Assembly (NCBI RefSeq): GCF_030406405.1
Contig: NZ_JAUEPL010000002.1
Location: 124,001 to 188,000 of the forward strand
Origin: Streptomyces ficellus
GTDB taxonomy: Bacteria > Actinomycetota > Actinomycetes > Streptomycetales > Streptomycetaceae
Direction of reading: 5' to 3'
Length of the DNA: 64,000 nt
Part shown: piece after piece, positions 27,704 to 35,615 of the stretch
Numbering within the stretch: the first letter of the stretch is position 1
Layout of the letters: every line of letters begins with the position of its first letter
The notes under the pieces: generated by a model
Seen by the model: only the letters and a program-made list of their open reading frames with translations
The model's database searches: none
What the model was told of the DNA's origin: nothing
Program-made: the position numbers and the translations under genes

Positions 27704-28974
27704 TGCCGCACCTAAACAAACTACGGACGGCCGTCCCGGGGGGATCCGGCGGAGACACCGCCTCGCTCTCCCTGGCCCGCCTCCGCACCGCCCTGACCCT
27801 CTTCTTCGCCCTCGACGGATTCCTGTTCGCCGGCTGGGTGGTCCGCATTCCGGCCATCAAGCACCAGACCGGAGCTTCCGCCGGCGACCTGGGGCTCGCC
27901 CTGCTGGGTGTGTCGGCCGGCGCGGTCGTGACGATGACGCTCACCGGCCGCCTGTGCCGACGCTTCGGCAGCCACCCCGTGACGGTGGTCTCGGCGGTGC
28001 TCATGAGTCTGAGCATCGCGCTCCCGCCGCTGACCCACTCGGCGCTCGCGCTCGGCCTGGTCCTGCTGGTCTTCGGCACGGCGTACGGCGGCATCAACGT
28101 CGCGATGAACAGCGCCGCCGTCGATCTCGTCGCCGCGCTGCGCCGCCCCGTCATGCCCAGCTTCCACGCGGCGTTCAGCCTCGGCGGCATGATCGGCGCC
28201 GGGCTCGGCGGCCTGGTCGCGGGCGGCCTCTCCCCCACCGCGCACCTCCTCGGCCTCACGGTCGCCGGTCTGCTGCTCACCGCCGCCGCCGGCCCCGTAC
28301 TCCTGCGTCATCACGTCCCCGCCCCGCTGGAGTCCGCGTCGCCCGGGTCCGGCGCGCCCGCGTCCCGCCCGCCCGAGGGGCGGTCCGCGCGGCGCCTGGA
28401 CGCCCGGTCGCGCCGCCTGGTCACCGTCTTCGGCGTGATCGCGCTGTGCACGGCGTACGGAGAGGGCGCGATGGCCGACTGGGGCGCGCTCCACCTGGAA
28501 CAGGACCTCCACGCCCATCCCGGTGTCGCCGCCGCCGGTTACGCGGTGTTCGCCCTCGCCATGACCGCCGGACGCCTCTCCGGTACGGCGATGCTGGAAC
28601 GGCTCGGCCAGACCCGGACGCTGGTGGCGGGCGGGGCGACGGCGGCCGGCGGCATGCTGCTGGGCGCGCTGGCGCCGACGGTATGGCTCGCCCTGCTCGG
28701 CTTCGCCGTGACGGGCCTCGGCCTGGCGAACATCTTCCCCGTGGCCGTCGCCAGGGCAGGCGCGGTGGCCGGGCCGGCGGGCGTGGCCGCCGCCTCCACG
28801 CTGGGCTACGGCGGCATGCTCCTCGGCCCGCCCGCGATCGGGTTCCTGGCGGACTGGTTCTCCCTGCCCCTCGCCCTGACGACGGTGGCGGCACTGGCCT
28901 TCGGCGCGGCCCTGATCGGGTACGCCGCGCGCCACGCCTCGGCGGGCGGCGGCACCGGCCGGGCGTCAGAGTAA
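27703..28974 (+). CDS. MFS transporter (YbjJ-like)
   Basis: 423 residues, 12 predicted membrane helices in two halves separated by a charged loop (about residues 205-235). Features: FFALDGFLFAGWVVRIPAIK, KHQTGASAGDLGLALLGVSA, GTAYGGINVAMNSAAVDL, and in the second half YGEGAMADWGALHLEQDL. This is the YbjJ/FucP-like MFS group of unknown substrate. I favour GTG 27703 (VPHLNKLRTAVP) because a -10/-35 pair lies directly upstream; a TTG at 27667 would overlap the -35 element. First codons include the rare CTA. Confidence 0.87.
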   Translation: MPHLNKLRTAVPGGSGGDTASLSLARLRTALTLFFALDGFLFAGWVVRIPAIKHQTGASAGDLGLALLGVSAGAVVTMTLTGRLCRRFGSHPVTVVSAVLMSLSIALPPLTHSALALGLVLLVFGTAYGGINVAMNSAAVDLVAALRRPVMPSFHAAFSLGGMIGAGLGGLVAGGLSPTAHLLGLTVAGLLLTAAAGPVLLRHHVPAPLESASPGSGAPASRPPEGRSARRLDARSRRLVTVFGVIALCTAYGEGAMADWGALHLEQDLHAHPGVAAAGYAVFALAMTAGRLSGTAMLERLGQTRTLVAGGATAAGGMLLGALAPTVWLALLGFAVTGLGLANIFPVAVARAGAVAGPAGVAAASTLGYGGMLLGPPAIGFLADWFSLPLALTTVAALAFGAALIGYAARHASAGGGTGRASE

Positions 28975-29077
28975 GGACGGGGCCTGGCCGAAGAGGGAAC
29001 GGCTGGACGAATCGGCCCGTTCACGCCGATGGACGACGACCGGCTCGGCCGGGTACGCGGTGCTGCGCACCAGGGGA

Positions 29078-29145
29078 CCAGGGGACCAGGGCAGCCAGAG
29101 CACGCACAGCACCAGGGGACCAGGGCAGCCAGAGCACGCACAGCA
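29078..29145. repeat. 34-bp direct repeat, two copies
   Basis: The unit CCAGGGGACCAGGGCAGCCA followed by GAGCACGCACAGCA starts at 29078 and 29112 with no mismatch visible. A further short CCAGGGGA precedes it. It lies in the 246-bp gap between the MFS gene and the epimerase gene, which otherwise holds nothing recognisable. Confidence 0.85.
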
Positions 29146-29220
29146 CCAGGACTTACGGACCAACTCCGCTGTCGGTGAACCGGCATAGCCGTTCCGGGTT
29201 CCTGGTGCTTGGGTGTGGGG

Positions 29221-30210
29221 ATGGAGATCTTGGTTCTGGGCGGGACGGCGTGGGTGGGCCGGGAGTTGTCGCGGCAGGCGATAGGGCGCGGCCATCGGGT
29301 GACGTGCCTGGCGCGCGGCGAAAGCGGAGAGGTCGCGGACGGAGCGACGCTGGTGACCGCCGACCGGAGCGATCCATCGGCGTACGAACCACTGCTCGAC
29401 CGCGCATGGGACGCGGTCGTCGAGGTGTCATGGCAACCCGGCTTCGTTCGTGAGGCGCTCGGCGCACTGGGCGCCAGGGCCAGGCACTGGACGTATGTCT
29501 CGTCCCTCAACGCCTACGCCTCCCACGCCACGCCGGACGCGGACGAGTCGGCGGCCCTCCTCGCGCCGACCGACCGGCGCGAGGTCGACCGCTCGTTGTA
29601 CGGCGAGGCGAAGGTCGCCTGCGAGCAGGCGTCGGCGGCCGTCGTGGGCGACCGCCTCCTGATCGCGCGCGCCGGTCTCATCGGCGGCCCCGGTGATCAC
29701 ACCGGGCGCTCCGGCTACTGGGTGGCCCGTGCCGCACGCGACCCGCACGCGCCGATGCTGGTTCCCGACGCACCGGCCATGCCGACACAGGTGGTTGACG
29801 TGCGCGACCTCGCCTCCTGGCTTCTCGACGCCGCGGAGACGGGCAGCACGGGCACGTACGACGCTGTCGGGCCGGTCGTTCCGTTCGGCGAGTGGGTCGA
29901 GCTGTCCCGGACCACCGGCGGGCACACCGGTCCGGTGGTCACCGCCGACTCGGCGTGGCTGCTCGCGAACGGCGTGGGCCAGTACATGGGGGCCGAGTCG
30001 CTGCCGATGTGGCTGGTCGAGCCGGGCTCGGAAGGGTGGTCGGCCCGCAACGGGTCCGCGGCGCGCGCCGCGGGCCTCCGTCATCGGCCCCGGGCGGAGC
30101 TGCTGGCCGACACGCTGCTCTGGGAACGCGAACAGGGTCTGGACCGAGCACGACGGGCCGGCCTGAGCGCCGAGCGCGAACGTGAGTTGCTGGACGCGCT
30201 CGGCAGCTGA
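29221..30210 (+). CDS. NAD-dependent epimerase/dehydratase-like protein
   Basis: 329 residues of the extended SDR type: nucleotide-binding [20 protein letters not shown] (GGTxWVG form of GxxGxxG), [15 protein letters not shown], and [20 protein letters not shown]. The usual catalytic YxxxK is replaced by a YGEAKVACE segment (residues about 127-135), which still keeps Y and K in spacing. Similar proteins are annotated as reductases or isoflavone-reductase-like; substrate unknown. ATG 29221 follows GGTGTGGGG. Alone on its strand between two repeat regions. Confidence 0.82.
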   Translation: MEILVLGGTAWVGRELSRQAIGRGHRVTCLARGESGEVADGATLVTADRSDPSAYEPLLDRAWDAVVEVSWQPGFVREALGALGARARHWTYVSSLNAYASHATPDADESAALLAPTDRREVDRSLYGEAKVACEQASAAVVGDRLLIARAGLIGGPGDHTGRSGYWVARAARDPHAPMLVPDAPAMPTQVVDVRDLASWLLDAAETGSTGTYDAVGPVVPFGEWVELSRTTGGHTGPVVTADSAWLLANGVGQYMGAESLPMWLVEPGSEGWSARNGSAARAAGLRHRPRAELLADTLLWEREQGLDRARRAGLSAERERELLDALGS

Positions 30211-30235
30211 CGCGGTGGCGGGCGCCGGCCGGTGC

Positions 30236-30385
30236 TCAGCCGCAGCGCAGGTGCCGTCCGAAGTACCGGAGCACATGGCCACGCACGGCGGGCACCGATG
30301 CGGCGGGGGGGTCCAGCGCGCCGACGAGGTTCAGCCGGTCCTCGGCGGTCATGAGGCCGGCCGCCTGCTTGCGCCGTTCGGCGCG
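30236..30385 (-). pseudogene. 3' remnant of an alpha/beta-hydrolase-like gene
   Basis: Read leftward, this encodes ERRKQAAGLMTAEDRLNLVG, ALDPPAASVPAVRGHVLRYF and GRHLRCG, then a stop. The pattern (a helix ending in ...YFGRHLRxG) resembles the C-terminus of actinobacterial esterase or platelet-activating-factor acetylhydrolase-like alpha/beta hydrolases. Upstream of residue E the frame turns into the antisense of the neighbouring HTH remnant, so only about 47 residues survive. The family assignment is tentative. Confidence 0.45.
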
Positions 30386-30403
30386 ACCCTGCGTCGATGA
30401 CCA

Positions 30404-30652
30404 GGGCGGACCCGTGTGGAGGTACTGCTCGTGCTCGCCGAGGAGCGCACCACCAGTGGGCTCGCCCGGCGGCTCGGCGTCAGTAACGCCACCGCTACCG
30501 CGCACGCCGCCGCTCTGCGCGGCGCGGGACTGGTCAGCACGGTGAGGGCCGGGCGGGCGGTCCTGCACCGGCGTACCGCGCTGGGAGGCTTGCTGGTTCA
30601 GCGGCACGGCGGGGCACGGAACGCCGGCGGTCGGCCGTCCGGTCGGTCGTAG
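30404..30652 (+). pseudogene. 3' remnant of an ArsR-type HTH regulator gene
   Basis: In frame: GRTRVEVLLVLAEERTTSGL, ARRLGVSNATATAHAAALRG and AGLVSTVRAGRAVLHRRTAL, an intact winged-helix domain as found at the C-terminus of streptomycete ArsR/DUF5937 regulators. A TGA at 30398-30400 lies immediately upstream, and the ligand-binding N-terminus that should precede it (about 250 residues) is absent. A GTG at 30416 could let a bare HTH of 78 residues be made, but no ribosome site is seen. The 3' end runs into a 33-bp repeat. Confidence 0.6.
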
Positions 30653-30711
30653 AGACGTGGCGGTCGGCCGTCCGGCCGGTAGTGGAGACCCGGCGGTCGG
30701 CCTCCGCGACG
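30626..30711 (+). repeat. 33-bp tandem repeat, about 2.6 copies
   Basis: GGCGGTCGGCCGTCCGG-type units start at 30626, 30659 and 30692. The first contains the TAG stop (30650-30652) of the HTH remnant; the second has a related GGTAGTGGAGACC. Period is exactly 33. Confidence 0.8.
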
Positions 30712-30747
30712 TACCGGCCGGAGCGCCCGCACCGGCAGAATCGCCAC

Positions 30748-31491
30748 ATGGAGATCAACGAGCACATCAAGACCCTCGCGCGGGAAGGCCAGTTGCTGGC
30801 CGAAGCGGCCGAGCGGGCCGGGCCCGGCGCGCCGGTTGTCACCTGTCCCGGCTGGCAGGTGCGCAATGTGCTGCGGCACACCGGCATGGTGCACCGCTGG
30901 GCCACCGCCTTCCTCACAGAGGGGCACACGTCCTACCACCCCGACGCGGGCGAGCCGGACCTCGACGGTGAGGAACTGCTCCGCTGGTTCAGGGAAGGCC
31001 ATGGCCGGCTGGTCGCCGCGCTGACCGAGGCGCCCGACGCCCTGGAGTGCTGGGCGTTCCTGCCGGCGCCGTCGCCGCGCGCGTTCTGGGCGCGGCGTCA
31101 GGCGCACGAGACGACCGTGCACCGGGTGGACGCCCAGTCGGCGCTGGGGGCAGGCGTGACGGAGGTGGAACCGGGGTTCGCCGCCGACGGTGTCGACGAG
31201 TTGCTGTGCGGGTTCCACGCCCGCGAGAAGAGCCGGGTGCGTACGCCGGAGCCGGGCACCCTGCGCGTGCGCGCGACGGACACCGGTGACGTGTGGACCG
31301 TACGGCTGTCGGATCAGGCGCCGCGCACGGAACGTACCGACGAGGGTCCCGCCGACTGCGAGCTGAGCGGCCCCGCCGGGCGGCTCTACCTCGCGCTGTG
31401 GAACCGGCTTCCGTACGGGGCCGTGACCGTCGCCGGGGACGAGCGCCTGGCGCGGCTGTGGCGGGAGACGTCCGCCGTCACCTGGTCCTAG
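30748..31491 (+). CDS. Maleylpyruvate isomerase N-terminal domain (DinB-like) protein
   Basis: 247 residues. The four-helix MDMPI_N module (HIKTLAREGQLLAEAAERAG, VVTCPGWQVRNVLRHTGMVH, FWARRQAHETTVHRVDAQSA) carries the metal-binding-type histidines in LRHTG and RQAHETTVHRVD, followed by an MDMPI C-terminal domain with ESxxWxxxL-like strands. Family members include mycothiol-dependent enzymes; this one is annotated elsewhere only by domain. ATG 30748 has no clear ribosome site. Its TAG stop shares the CTAG with the opposing MarR gene. Confidence 0.82.
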   Translation: MEINEHIKTLAREGQLLAEAAERAGPGAPVVTCPGWQVRNVLRHTGMVHRWATAFLTEGHTSYHPDAGEPDLDGEELLRWFREGHGRLVAALTEAPDALECWAFLPAPSPRAFWARRQAHETTVHRVDAQSALGAGVTEVEPGFAADGVDELLCGFHAREKSRVRTPEPGTLRVRATDTGDVWTVRLSDQAPRTERTDEGPADCELSGPAGRLYLALWNRLPYGAVTVAGDERLARLWRETSAVTWS

Positions 31492-31904
31492 CGCCGGGAG
31501 GCGGAGCCGGGGCTTTCGGTGAGCATCCGGCTCAGTACGGCACGCTGGAGGGGCCGGACTTCGGCGTGCCGCGCCCGGCCCGCGTCCGTCAGCGCCACGC
31601 GCACCCCGCGCCGGTCCTCGCTGCACATGCCCCGCGTCACCAGCCCCTCCTTCTCCAGCCGTGCGACGAGCCGCGACAGGGCGCTCTGGCTGAGGTGGAC
31701 CCGGGAGGCGATGTCCTGGACGCGGTATGCGGCGCCGCCGTCCTCCGCCGATGCCTCGGCGAGCACGTCGAGCACCTCGAAGTCACTGGCGCCGAGCCCG
31801 TGCTGATGCAGGGCCCGGTCGAGTTCGCACGTCGTGCGGGCGTGCAGCGCGAGTACATCACGCCACTGCTGCACCAGTGCCCGCTCGGACTTCGTCACTG
31901 CCAT
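31488..31904 (-). CDS. MarR family transcriptional regulator
   Basis: 138 residues, winged helix of the MarR type: FEVLDVLAEASAEDGGAAYR, VQDIASRVHLSQSALSRLVA (recognition helix) and RLEKEGLVTRGMCSEDRRGV followed by the wing and VALTDAGRARHAEV. Divergent from an MFS exporter with a near-perfect 27-bp inverted repeat between them (31950-31976), so it very probably represses that exporter and itself. A cysteine (MCSEDRRG) next to the wing might be redox-sensitive, which is speculation. Confidence 0.9.
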   Translation of the reverse strand: MAVTKSERALVQQWRDVLALHARTTCELDRALHQHGLGASDFEVLDVLAEASAEDGGAAYRVQDIASRVHLSQSALSRLVARLEKEGLVTRGMCSEDRRGVRVALTDAGRARHAEVRPLQRAVLSRMLTESPGSASRR

Positions 31905-31949
31905 GGCCTCACGTTAGCAGGGACCCCCTCTTTGTTGCATCGGAATTAA

Positions 31950-31976
31950 ATGCACTTGCATTCAATGCATGTGCAT
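31950..31976. promoter_or_regulatory. MarR operator: 27-bp inverted repeat
   Basis: Left arm ATGCACTTGCATT (31950-31962), one central base, right arm AATGCATGTGCAT (31964-31976): 12 of 13 positions are complementary. The AT-rich, TGCAT-based arms stand out against the surrounding GC-rich DNA and overlap the -35 region of the MFS promoter. This is the expected place and form for a MarR dimer site controlling both divergent genes. Confidence 0.75.
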
Positions 31977-31990
31977 GTAGTCTGCTCCGC
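31956..31990 (+). promoter_or_regulatory. Promoter of the DHA2 exporter, probably leaderless
   Basis: TTGCAT (31956-31961) and TAGTCT (31978-31983) with a 16-bp spacer; the ATG starts seven bases after the -10. No Shine-Dalgarno is present before the ATG. The -35 element lies inside the inverted repeat. Confidence 0.5.
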
Positions 31991-33514
31991 ATGACTTCTC
32001 CGCTCAACGTCCCCTCCGCCTCCGGGACTTCCCCCTCGGACGACCGCTGGAGCCCGCGCCTGTGGGGCACCCTGCTGGTGCTGTGCGCCGCGATGTTCCT
32101 CGACGCCCTCGACGTCTCGATGGTCGGCGTCGCCCTCCCGTCCATCGCCACGGACCTCGGGCTGTCCACCGCCGCGCTGCAGTGGATCGTCAGCGGCTAC
32201 ATCCTCGGTTACGGCGGTCTGCTGCTGCTCGGCGGCCGCGCCGCCGACCTCCTCGGCCGCCGCCGCGTGTTCCTGATCGCCCTGGCCGTCTTCGCGCTCG
32301 CCTCCCTGCTCGGCGGGCTGGTCGACTCCGGCCCGCTGCTGATCGCGAGCCGCTTCATCAAGGGCCTGAGCGCCGCGTTCACCGCACCCGCCGGGCTGTC
32401 GATCATCACCACCACGTTCAAGGAGGGCCCGCAGCGCAACCGGGCCCTGTCGATCTACACCACCTGCGCCGCCACCGGCTTCTCCATGGGCCTGGTGCTG
32501 TCCGGGCTGCTCACCGAGGTGAGCTGGCGCCTGACCATGCTGCTGCCCGCGCCCATCGCCCTCATGGCGCTGGTCGTCGGCATGAAGCTGATCCCGCACA
32601 GCGAGCGCGAGAAGACCCGCGGCGGGTACGACGTGCCGGGCGCCGTCACCGGCACCGCCGCGATGCTGCTGCTGGTGTTCACGGTGGTCCAGGCACCCGA
32701 GGTGGGCTGGGCGTCGGCCCGTACGCTGCTGTCGTTCCTGGCCGCCGCCGTCCTGCTCGCCGTCTTCGTGACCATCGAGCGGCGCACCGCGAGCCCGCTG
32801 CTCCGGCTCGGCGTGCTCCGCTCCGGCTCGCAGCTGCGCGCGCAGCTGGGCGCGGCCACGTTCTTCGGCTCGTACGTGGCCTTCCAGTTCATCGTGACGC
32901 AGTACATGCAGTCGCTGCTCGGCTGGTCGGCGCTGCAGACCGCGCTCGCCTTCCTGCCGGCCGGTGTGCTGGTGGCGCTCTCCTCCACCAAGATCGGCGA
33001 TGTGGTGGACCGGTTCGGTACGCCTCGTGTGATCGCGACCGGTTTCGCCCTCCTCGTCGCCTCGTACGCGATCTTCCTCCAGGTCGACCTCACCCCCCGG
33101 TACGCGGCCGTCGTCCTGCCCTCCATGCTCCTCCTCGGCGCCGCCTGCGCGCTGACCTTCCCCTCCCTCAACATCCAGGCCACCAACGGCGTGGACGACG
33201 ACGAGCAGGGCATGGTGTCCGGGCTCCTGAACACCTCGATCCAGGTGGGCGGCGCCATCTTCCTCGCCGTGGTGACCGCCGTGATCACGGCGAGCGGCAC
33301 CGAAGGCGGTTCGCCGCAGGCCGTCCTGGACGGCTTCCGGCCGGGCCTCGTCGTGGTCACCGTGATCGCCTTCGCGGGGCTCCTGATCACCCTGAGCGGA
33401 CTGCGCGCCCGGCGTACGCCGCCACAGTCGGTGATTGTCGCCAAGTCGGCCGGTGTGGCCGGCGTGGCCGGCGAGGCCGGGAGGAAGGCCGAGCCCGTCG
33501 GCGTACGGGACTGA
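31991..33514 (+). CDS. MFS drug exporter, DHA2 (14-TMS, EmrB/QacA) family
   Basis: 507 residues with 14 predicted membrane helices. Motif A-like loop GGRAADLLGRRRVFLIALAV, motif D1 LDALDVSMVGVALPSIATDL and motif C-like CAATGFSMGLVLSGLLTEVS place it among proton-driven multidrug efflux pumps of the DHA2 class. Divergent from a MarR regulator with a shared operator, the classic arrangement for substrate-induced drug efflux. The exported compound is not known. A strong stem-loop follows 18 bp after the stop. Confidence 0.92.
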   Translation: MTSPLNVPSASGTSPSDDRWSPRLWGTLLVLCAAMFLDALDVSMVGVALPSIATDLGLSTAALQWIVSGYILGYGGLLLLGGRAADLLGRRRVFLIALAVFALASLLGGLVDSGPLLIASRFIKGLSAAFTAPAGLSIITTTFKEGPQRNRALSIYTTCAATGFSMGLVLSGLLTEVSWRLTMLLPAPIALMALVVGMKLIPHSEREKTRGGYDVPGAVTGTAAMLLLVFTVVQAPEVGWASARTLLSFLAAAVLLAVFVTIERRTASPLLRLGVLRSGSQLRAQLGAATFFGSYVAFQFIVTQYMQSLLGWSALQTALAFLPAGVLVALSSTKIGDVVDRFGTPRVIATGFALLVASYAIFLQVDLTPRYAAVVLPSMLLLGAACALTFPSLNIQATNGVDDDEQGMVSGLLNTSIQVGGAIFLAVVTAVITASGTEGGSPQAVLDGFRPGLVVVTVIAFAGLLITLSGLRARRTPPQSVIVAKSAGVAGVAGEAGRKAEPVGVRD

Positions 33515-33531
33515 TCCCATGAAGCGCGGCG

Positions 33532-33568
33532 CGTGGCCGGCGGGCAATCTCCTTGCCCGCCGGCCACG
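33532..33568. terminator. Strong perfect stem-loop
   Basis: GTGGCCGGCGGGCAA / TTGCCCGCCGGCCAC, a 15-bp perfect stem (16 with the flanking C-G pair) and a TCTCC loop, just after the exporter stop and just before the next small gene on the same strand. Confidence 0.85.
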
Positions 33569-33587
33569 GGCTTGTGACACTCGGCGC

Positions 33588-33866
33588 ATGGGAAACCGGA
33601 CACAGGCGCAACGGGACGCGATCACCGTCGAGATCGGCTACGCGCTGGTGACCGCCGCGTTCCTGGCGGCGGCGCTATTCTGCCTGGTCGCCGCCCCCGT
33701 GCTGGTGTTCGACCTGTCCGGCCCCGCCGCCCGGGCGCTGCTCATCGCGGCCGCGACGGCGGCGTGTCTGGGCTTCACGACCCGGGTGGTACGGGTGTTG
33801 TGGCGGTTCGGCGCCAACACGACCGGCCGGCCGAGCGGGCCGGGGCGCACGAGCCCGGACGCGTAG
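33588..33866 (+). CDS. Small two-helix membrane protein (DUF6332-like)
   Basis: 92 residues: MGNRTQAQRDAITVEIGYAL, then helix ALVTAAFLAAALFCLVAAPV and helix AARALLIAAATAACLGFTTR, and a short polar tail. It matches the streptomycete DUF6332 family of unknown function. No ribosome site is evident before ATG 33588. It has its own transcription start by necessity, being beyond the strong terminator. Confidence 0.75.
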   Translation: MGNRTQAQRDAITVEIGYALVTAAFLAAALFCLVAAPVLVFDLSGPAARALLIAAATAACLGFTTRVVRVLWRFGANTTGRPSGPGRTSPDA

Positions 33867-33993
33867 GCCGGACGGCGGGCCGCTCGGCGCGGGCGGCGAG
33901 ATCCGCGATCAGGCGGCGTCTCACGCCCGGCCGGGACCGGCATGGCGGCCGGTCGCTGTGGGGGCATGAGCCCGATCGCGTGCCGACGCCTGA

Positions 33994-34143
33994 TCAGTTC
34001 TCCGCGCGCGCCGCCGGGAGCTTGCGCCCGTACGCGAGCAGCAGAACTTCAGCGGAAGGCTTCCCCCCCCCCCAGCCGTACGCGCCCAGGCGCAGCAACC
34101 CGAGCGGCGACCATCGGGCCTCTCGCCACCCGGTGGTACGCAT
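33994..34143 (-). CDS. Possible small gene or gene remnant with an 11-G tract
   Basis: A 49-codon frame, MRTTGWREARWSPLGLLRLG, AYGWGGGKPSAEVLLLAYGR and KLPAARAEN, lies just downstream of the geranylgeranyl reductase gene on the same strand. The composition (W, Y, L in a plausible helical/strand pattern) looks protein-like, perhaps the tail of a methyltransferase. The WGGGK codons are an uninterrupted run of 11 G on this strand (34063-34073). The rest of the 315-bp gap (33867-34181) shows nothing else. Could be a remnant or chance; low certainty. Confidence 0.3.
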   Translation of the reverse strand: MRTTGWREARWSPLGLLRLGAYGWGGGKPSAEVLLLAYGRKLPAARAEN

Positions 34144-34181
34144 CACCCTGACGGGATCGCGGCACACGCCGCCGGCAACCG

Positions 34182-35399
34182 CTACCGCCGGCGGTCCAGG
34201 GCGTCCAGGGCGCGGCGGGTCAGGGCGGAGTTCCGTACCAGACCGGCCAGGGTCGTCGCGCCGCGGGTGATGTCCGCGAAGGCGTGCCAGGCCGGCCGGA
34301 AGCCGGTGATGGTGGCGTGCAGCAGTCCCGGCCGCTTCTCGAACAGGGCCAGCATCCGCCGCCCGACCGCCATCTCCACGCCCAGCCCCGCCTTGATGGC
34401 GAACGCGTAGTTCAGCGCCTGGCGCCGCGCGTCCACGGCGTCGTGCGCCTCGGCGATCCGTACCGCCCACTCCCCCGCCAGCCGCCCGGACCGCAGCGCG
34501 AACGAGATCCCCTCACGGGTCCACGGCTCCAGCAGCCCCGCCGCGTCCCCGCACACCAGGACCCGTCCGCGCGACAGCGGCGAGTCGTCGCTGCGGCACC
34601 GGGTCAGGTGCCCCGACGAGATGGCGGGCTCGAACCCGGCGAGCCCGAGCCGGGCGATGAAGTCCTCCAGGTACCGCTTGGTGGCCGCGCCCTCGCCGCG
34701 CGCCGAGATCACGCCCACGGTGAGCGTGTCGCCCTTGGGGAACACCCACCCGTAACTTCCGGGCATCGGCCCCCAGTCGATGAGGATGCGGCCCGCCCAG
34801 TCCTCGGCCACCGTCTGCGGAACCGGGATCTCCGCCTCCAGTCCCAGGTCGACCTGGTCCAGCTTGACCCCGACATGCGCCCCTATGCGGCTGGCGCTGC
34901 CGTCCGCGCCGACGACCGCCCGCGCGAGGACGATCTCCCCGTCGGCCAGCACGACCGCGACCGTACGCCGGTCGGGGACGGTCGTGCCGTGCTGTTCGAC
35001 CCGCGACACGGTCACGCCCGTACGCAGCTCGGCGCCCGCCTTCTGTGCCTGCTCCACCAGGCCCGCGTCGAACTCGGGCCGGTTGATCAGGCCGAACAGC
35101 ATCCGCTTGGAGCGGCGGGTGCGGGGGAAGCGGCCGTTCATCGAGAACGTGACGGCGTGCACCCGGTCCCGCAGCGGCAGCTCGAACCCGGGTGGCAGCG
35201 CGTCGCGCGAGGGGCCGATGATGCCACCGCCGCACGTCTTGTAGCGGGGCAGGTCCGCCTTCTCCAGCAGCAGCACCCGGCGGCCCGTGACGGCCGCCGC
35301 GTACGCCGCGGACGCTCCCGCCGGTCCCGCGCCGACCACGACCACATCCCACACCGGCGCGGAGTATTCGTTACCGGCGTCTGCGTTCTCGCTGCTCAC
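34182..35399 (-). CDS. Geranylgeranyl reductase family FAD-dependent oxidoreductase
   Basis: 405 residues: FAD-binding VVVVGAGPAGASAAYAAAVT (residues about 16-34), the family motif LPRYKTCGGGIIGPS, GADGSASRIGAHVGV, and the second FAD motif LVCGDAAGLLEPWTREGISF. Such enzymes reduce isoprenoid double bonds, for instance in menaquinone or lipid side chains. No partner ferredoxin lies adjacent. I take the GTG at 35399 (VSSENADAGNEY), with AGGAG 13 bp upstream; an in-frame ATG at 35429 has no ribosome site. It is divergent from the M20 dipeptidase. Confidence 0.9.
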   Translation of the reverse strand: MSSENADAGNEYSAPVWDVVVVGAGPAGASAAYAAAVTGRRVLLLEKADLPRYKTCGGGIIGPSRDALPPGFELPLRDRVHAVTFSMNGRFPRTRRSKRMLFGLINRPEFDAGLVEQAQKAGAELRTGVTVSRVEQHGTTVPDRRTVAVVLADGEIVLARAVVGADGSASRIGAHVGVKLDQVDLGLEAEIPVPQTVAEDWAGRILIDWGPMPGSYGWVFPKGDTLTVGVISARGEGAATKRYLEDFIARLGLAGFEPAISSGHLTRCRSDDSPLSRGRVLVCGDAAGLLEPWTREGISFALRSGRLAGEWAVRIAEAHDAVDARRQALNYAFAIKAGLGVEMAVGRRMLALFEKRPGLLHATITGFRPAWHAFADITRGATTLAGLVRNSALTRRALDALDRRR

Positions 35400-35507
35400 G
35401 ATGTGCTTCTGCTCCTGATCCCGACCCATGGCCCATGTTTCGCCATCGCATCCTACGGCGCGGGCCGCCCACACCCGCTGTGGGAGGATCGGACTCGCGT
35501 TCGCGCA

Positions 35508-35566
35508 CACCAAGCTGTGCGCCAGCCGTGCACCAAACCGTGCGCCACCCGTGCACCACACCGTGC
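35508..35566. repeat. 23-bp tandem repeat, about 2.5 copies
   Basis: GCCAGCCGTGCACCAAACCG TGC (35521-35543) and GCCACCCGTGCACCACACCG TGC (35544-35566) differ at two positions; a partial copy ends at 35520. It lies in the promoter region between the reductase gene and the dipeptidase gene. Confidence 0.75.
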
Positions 35567-35615
35567 ATCGGCGCGCAACGCCGATACTGACGTCGCACCC
35601 ACGAGGAGCGTGCCC

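Noticed and set aside
34041..34075. IS or transposon scar at the homopolymer
   Set aside because: No inverted repeats, target duplication or transposase remnant flank the C/G run.
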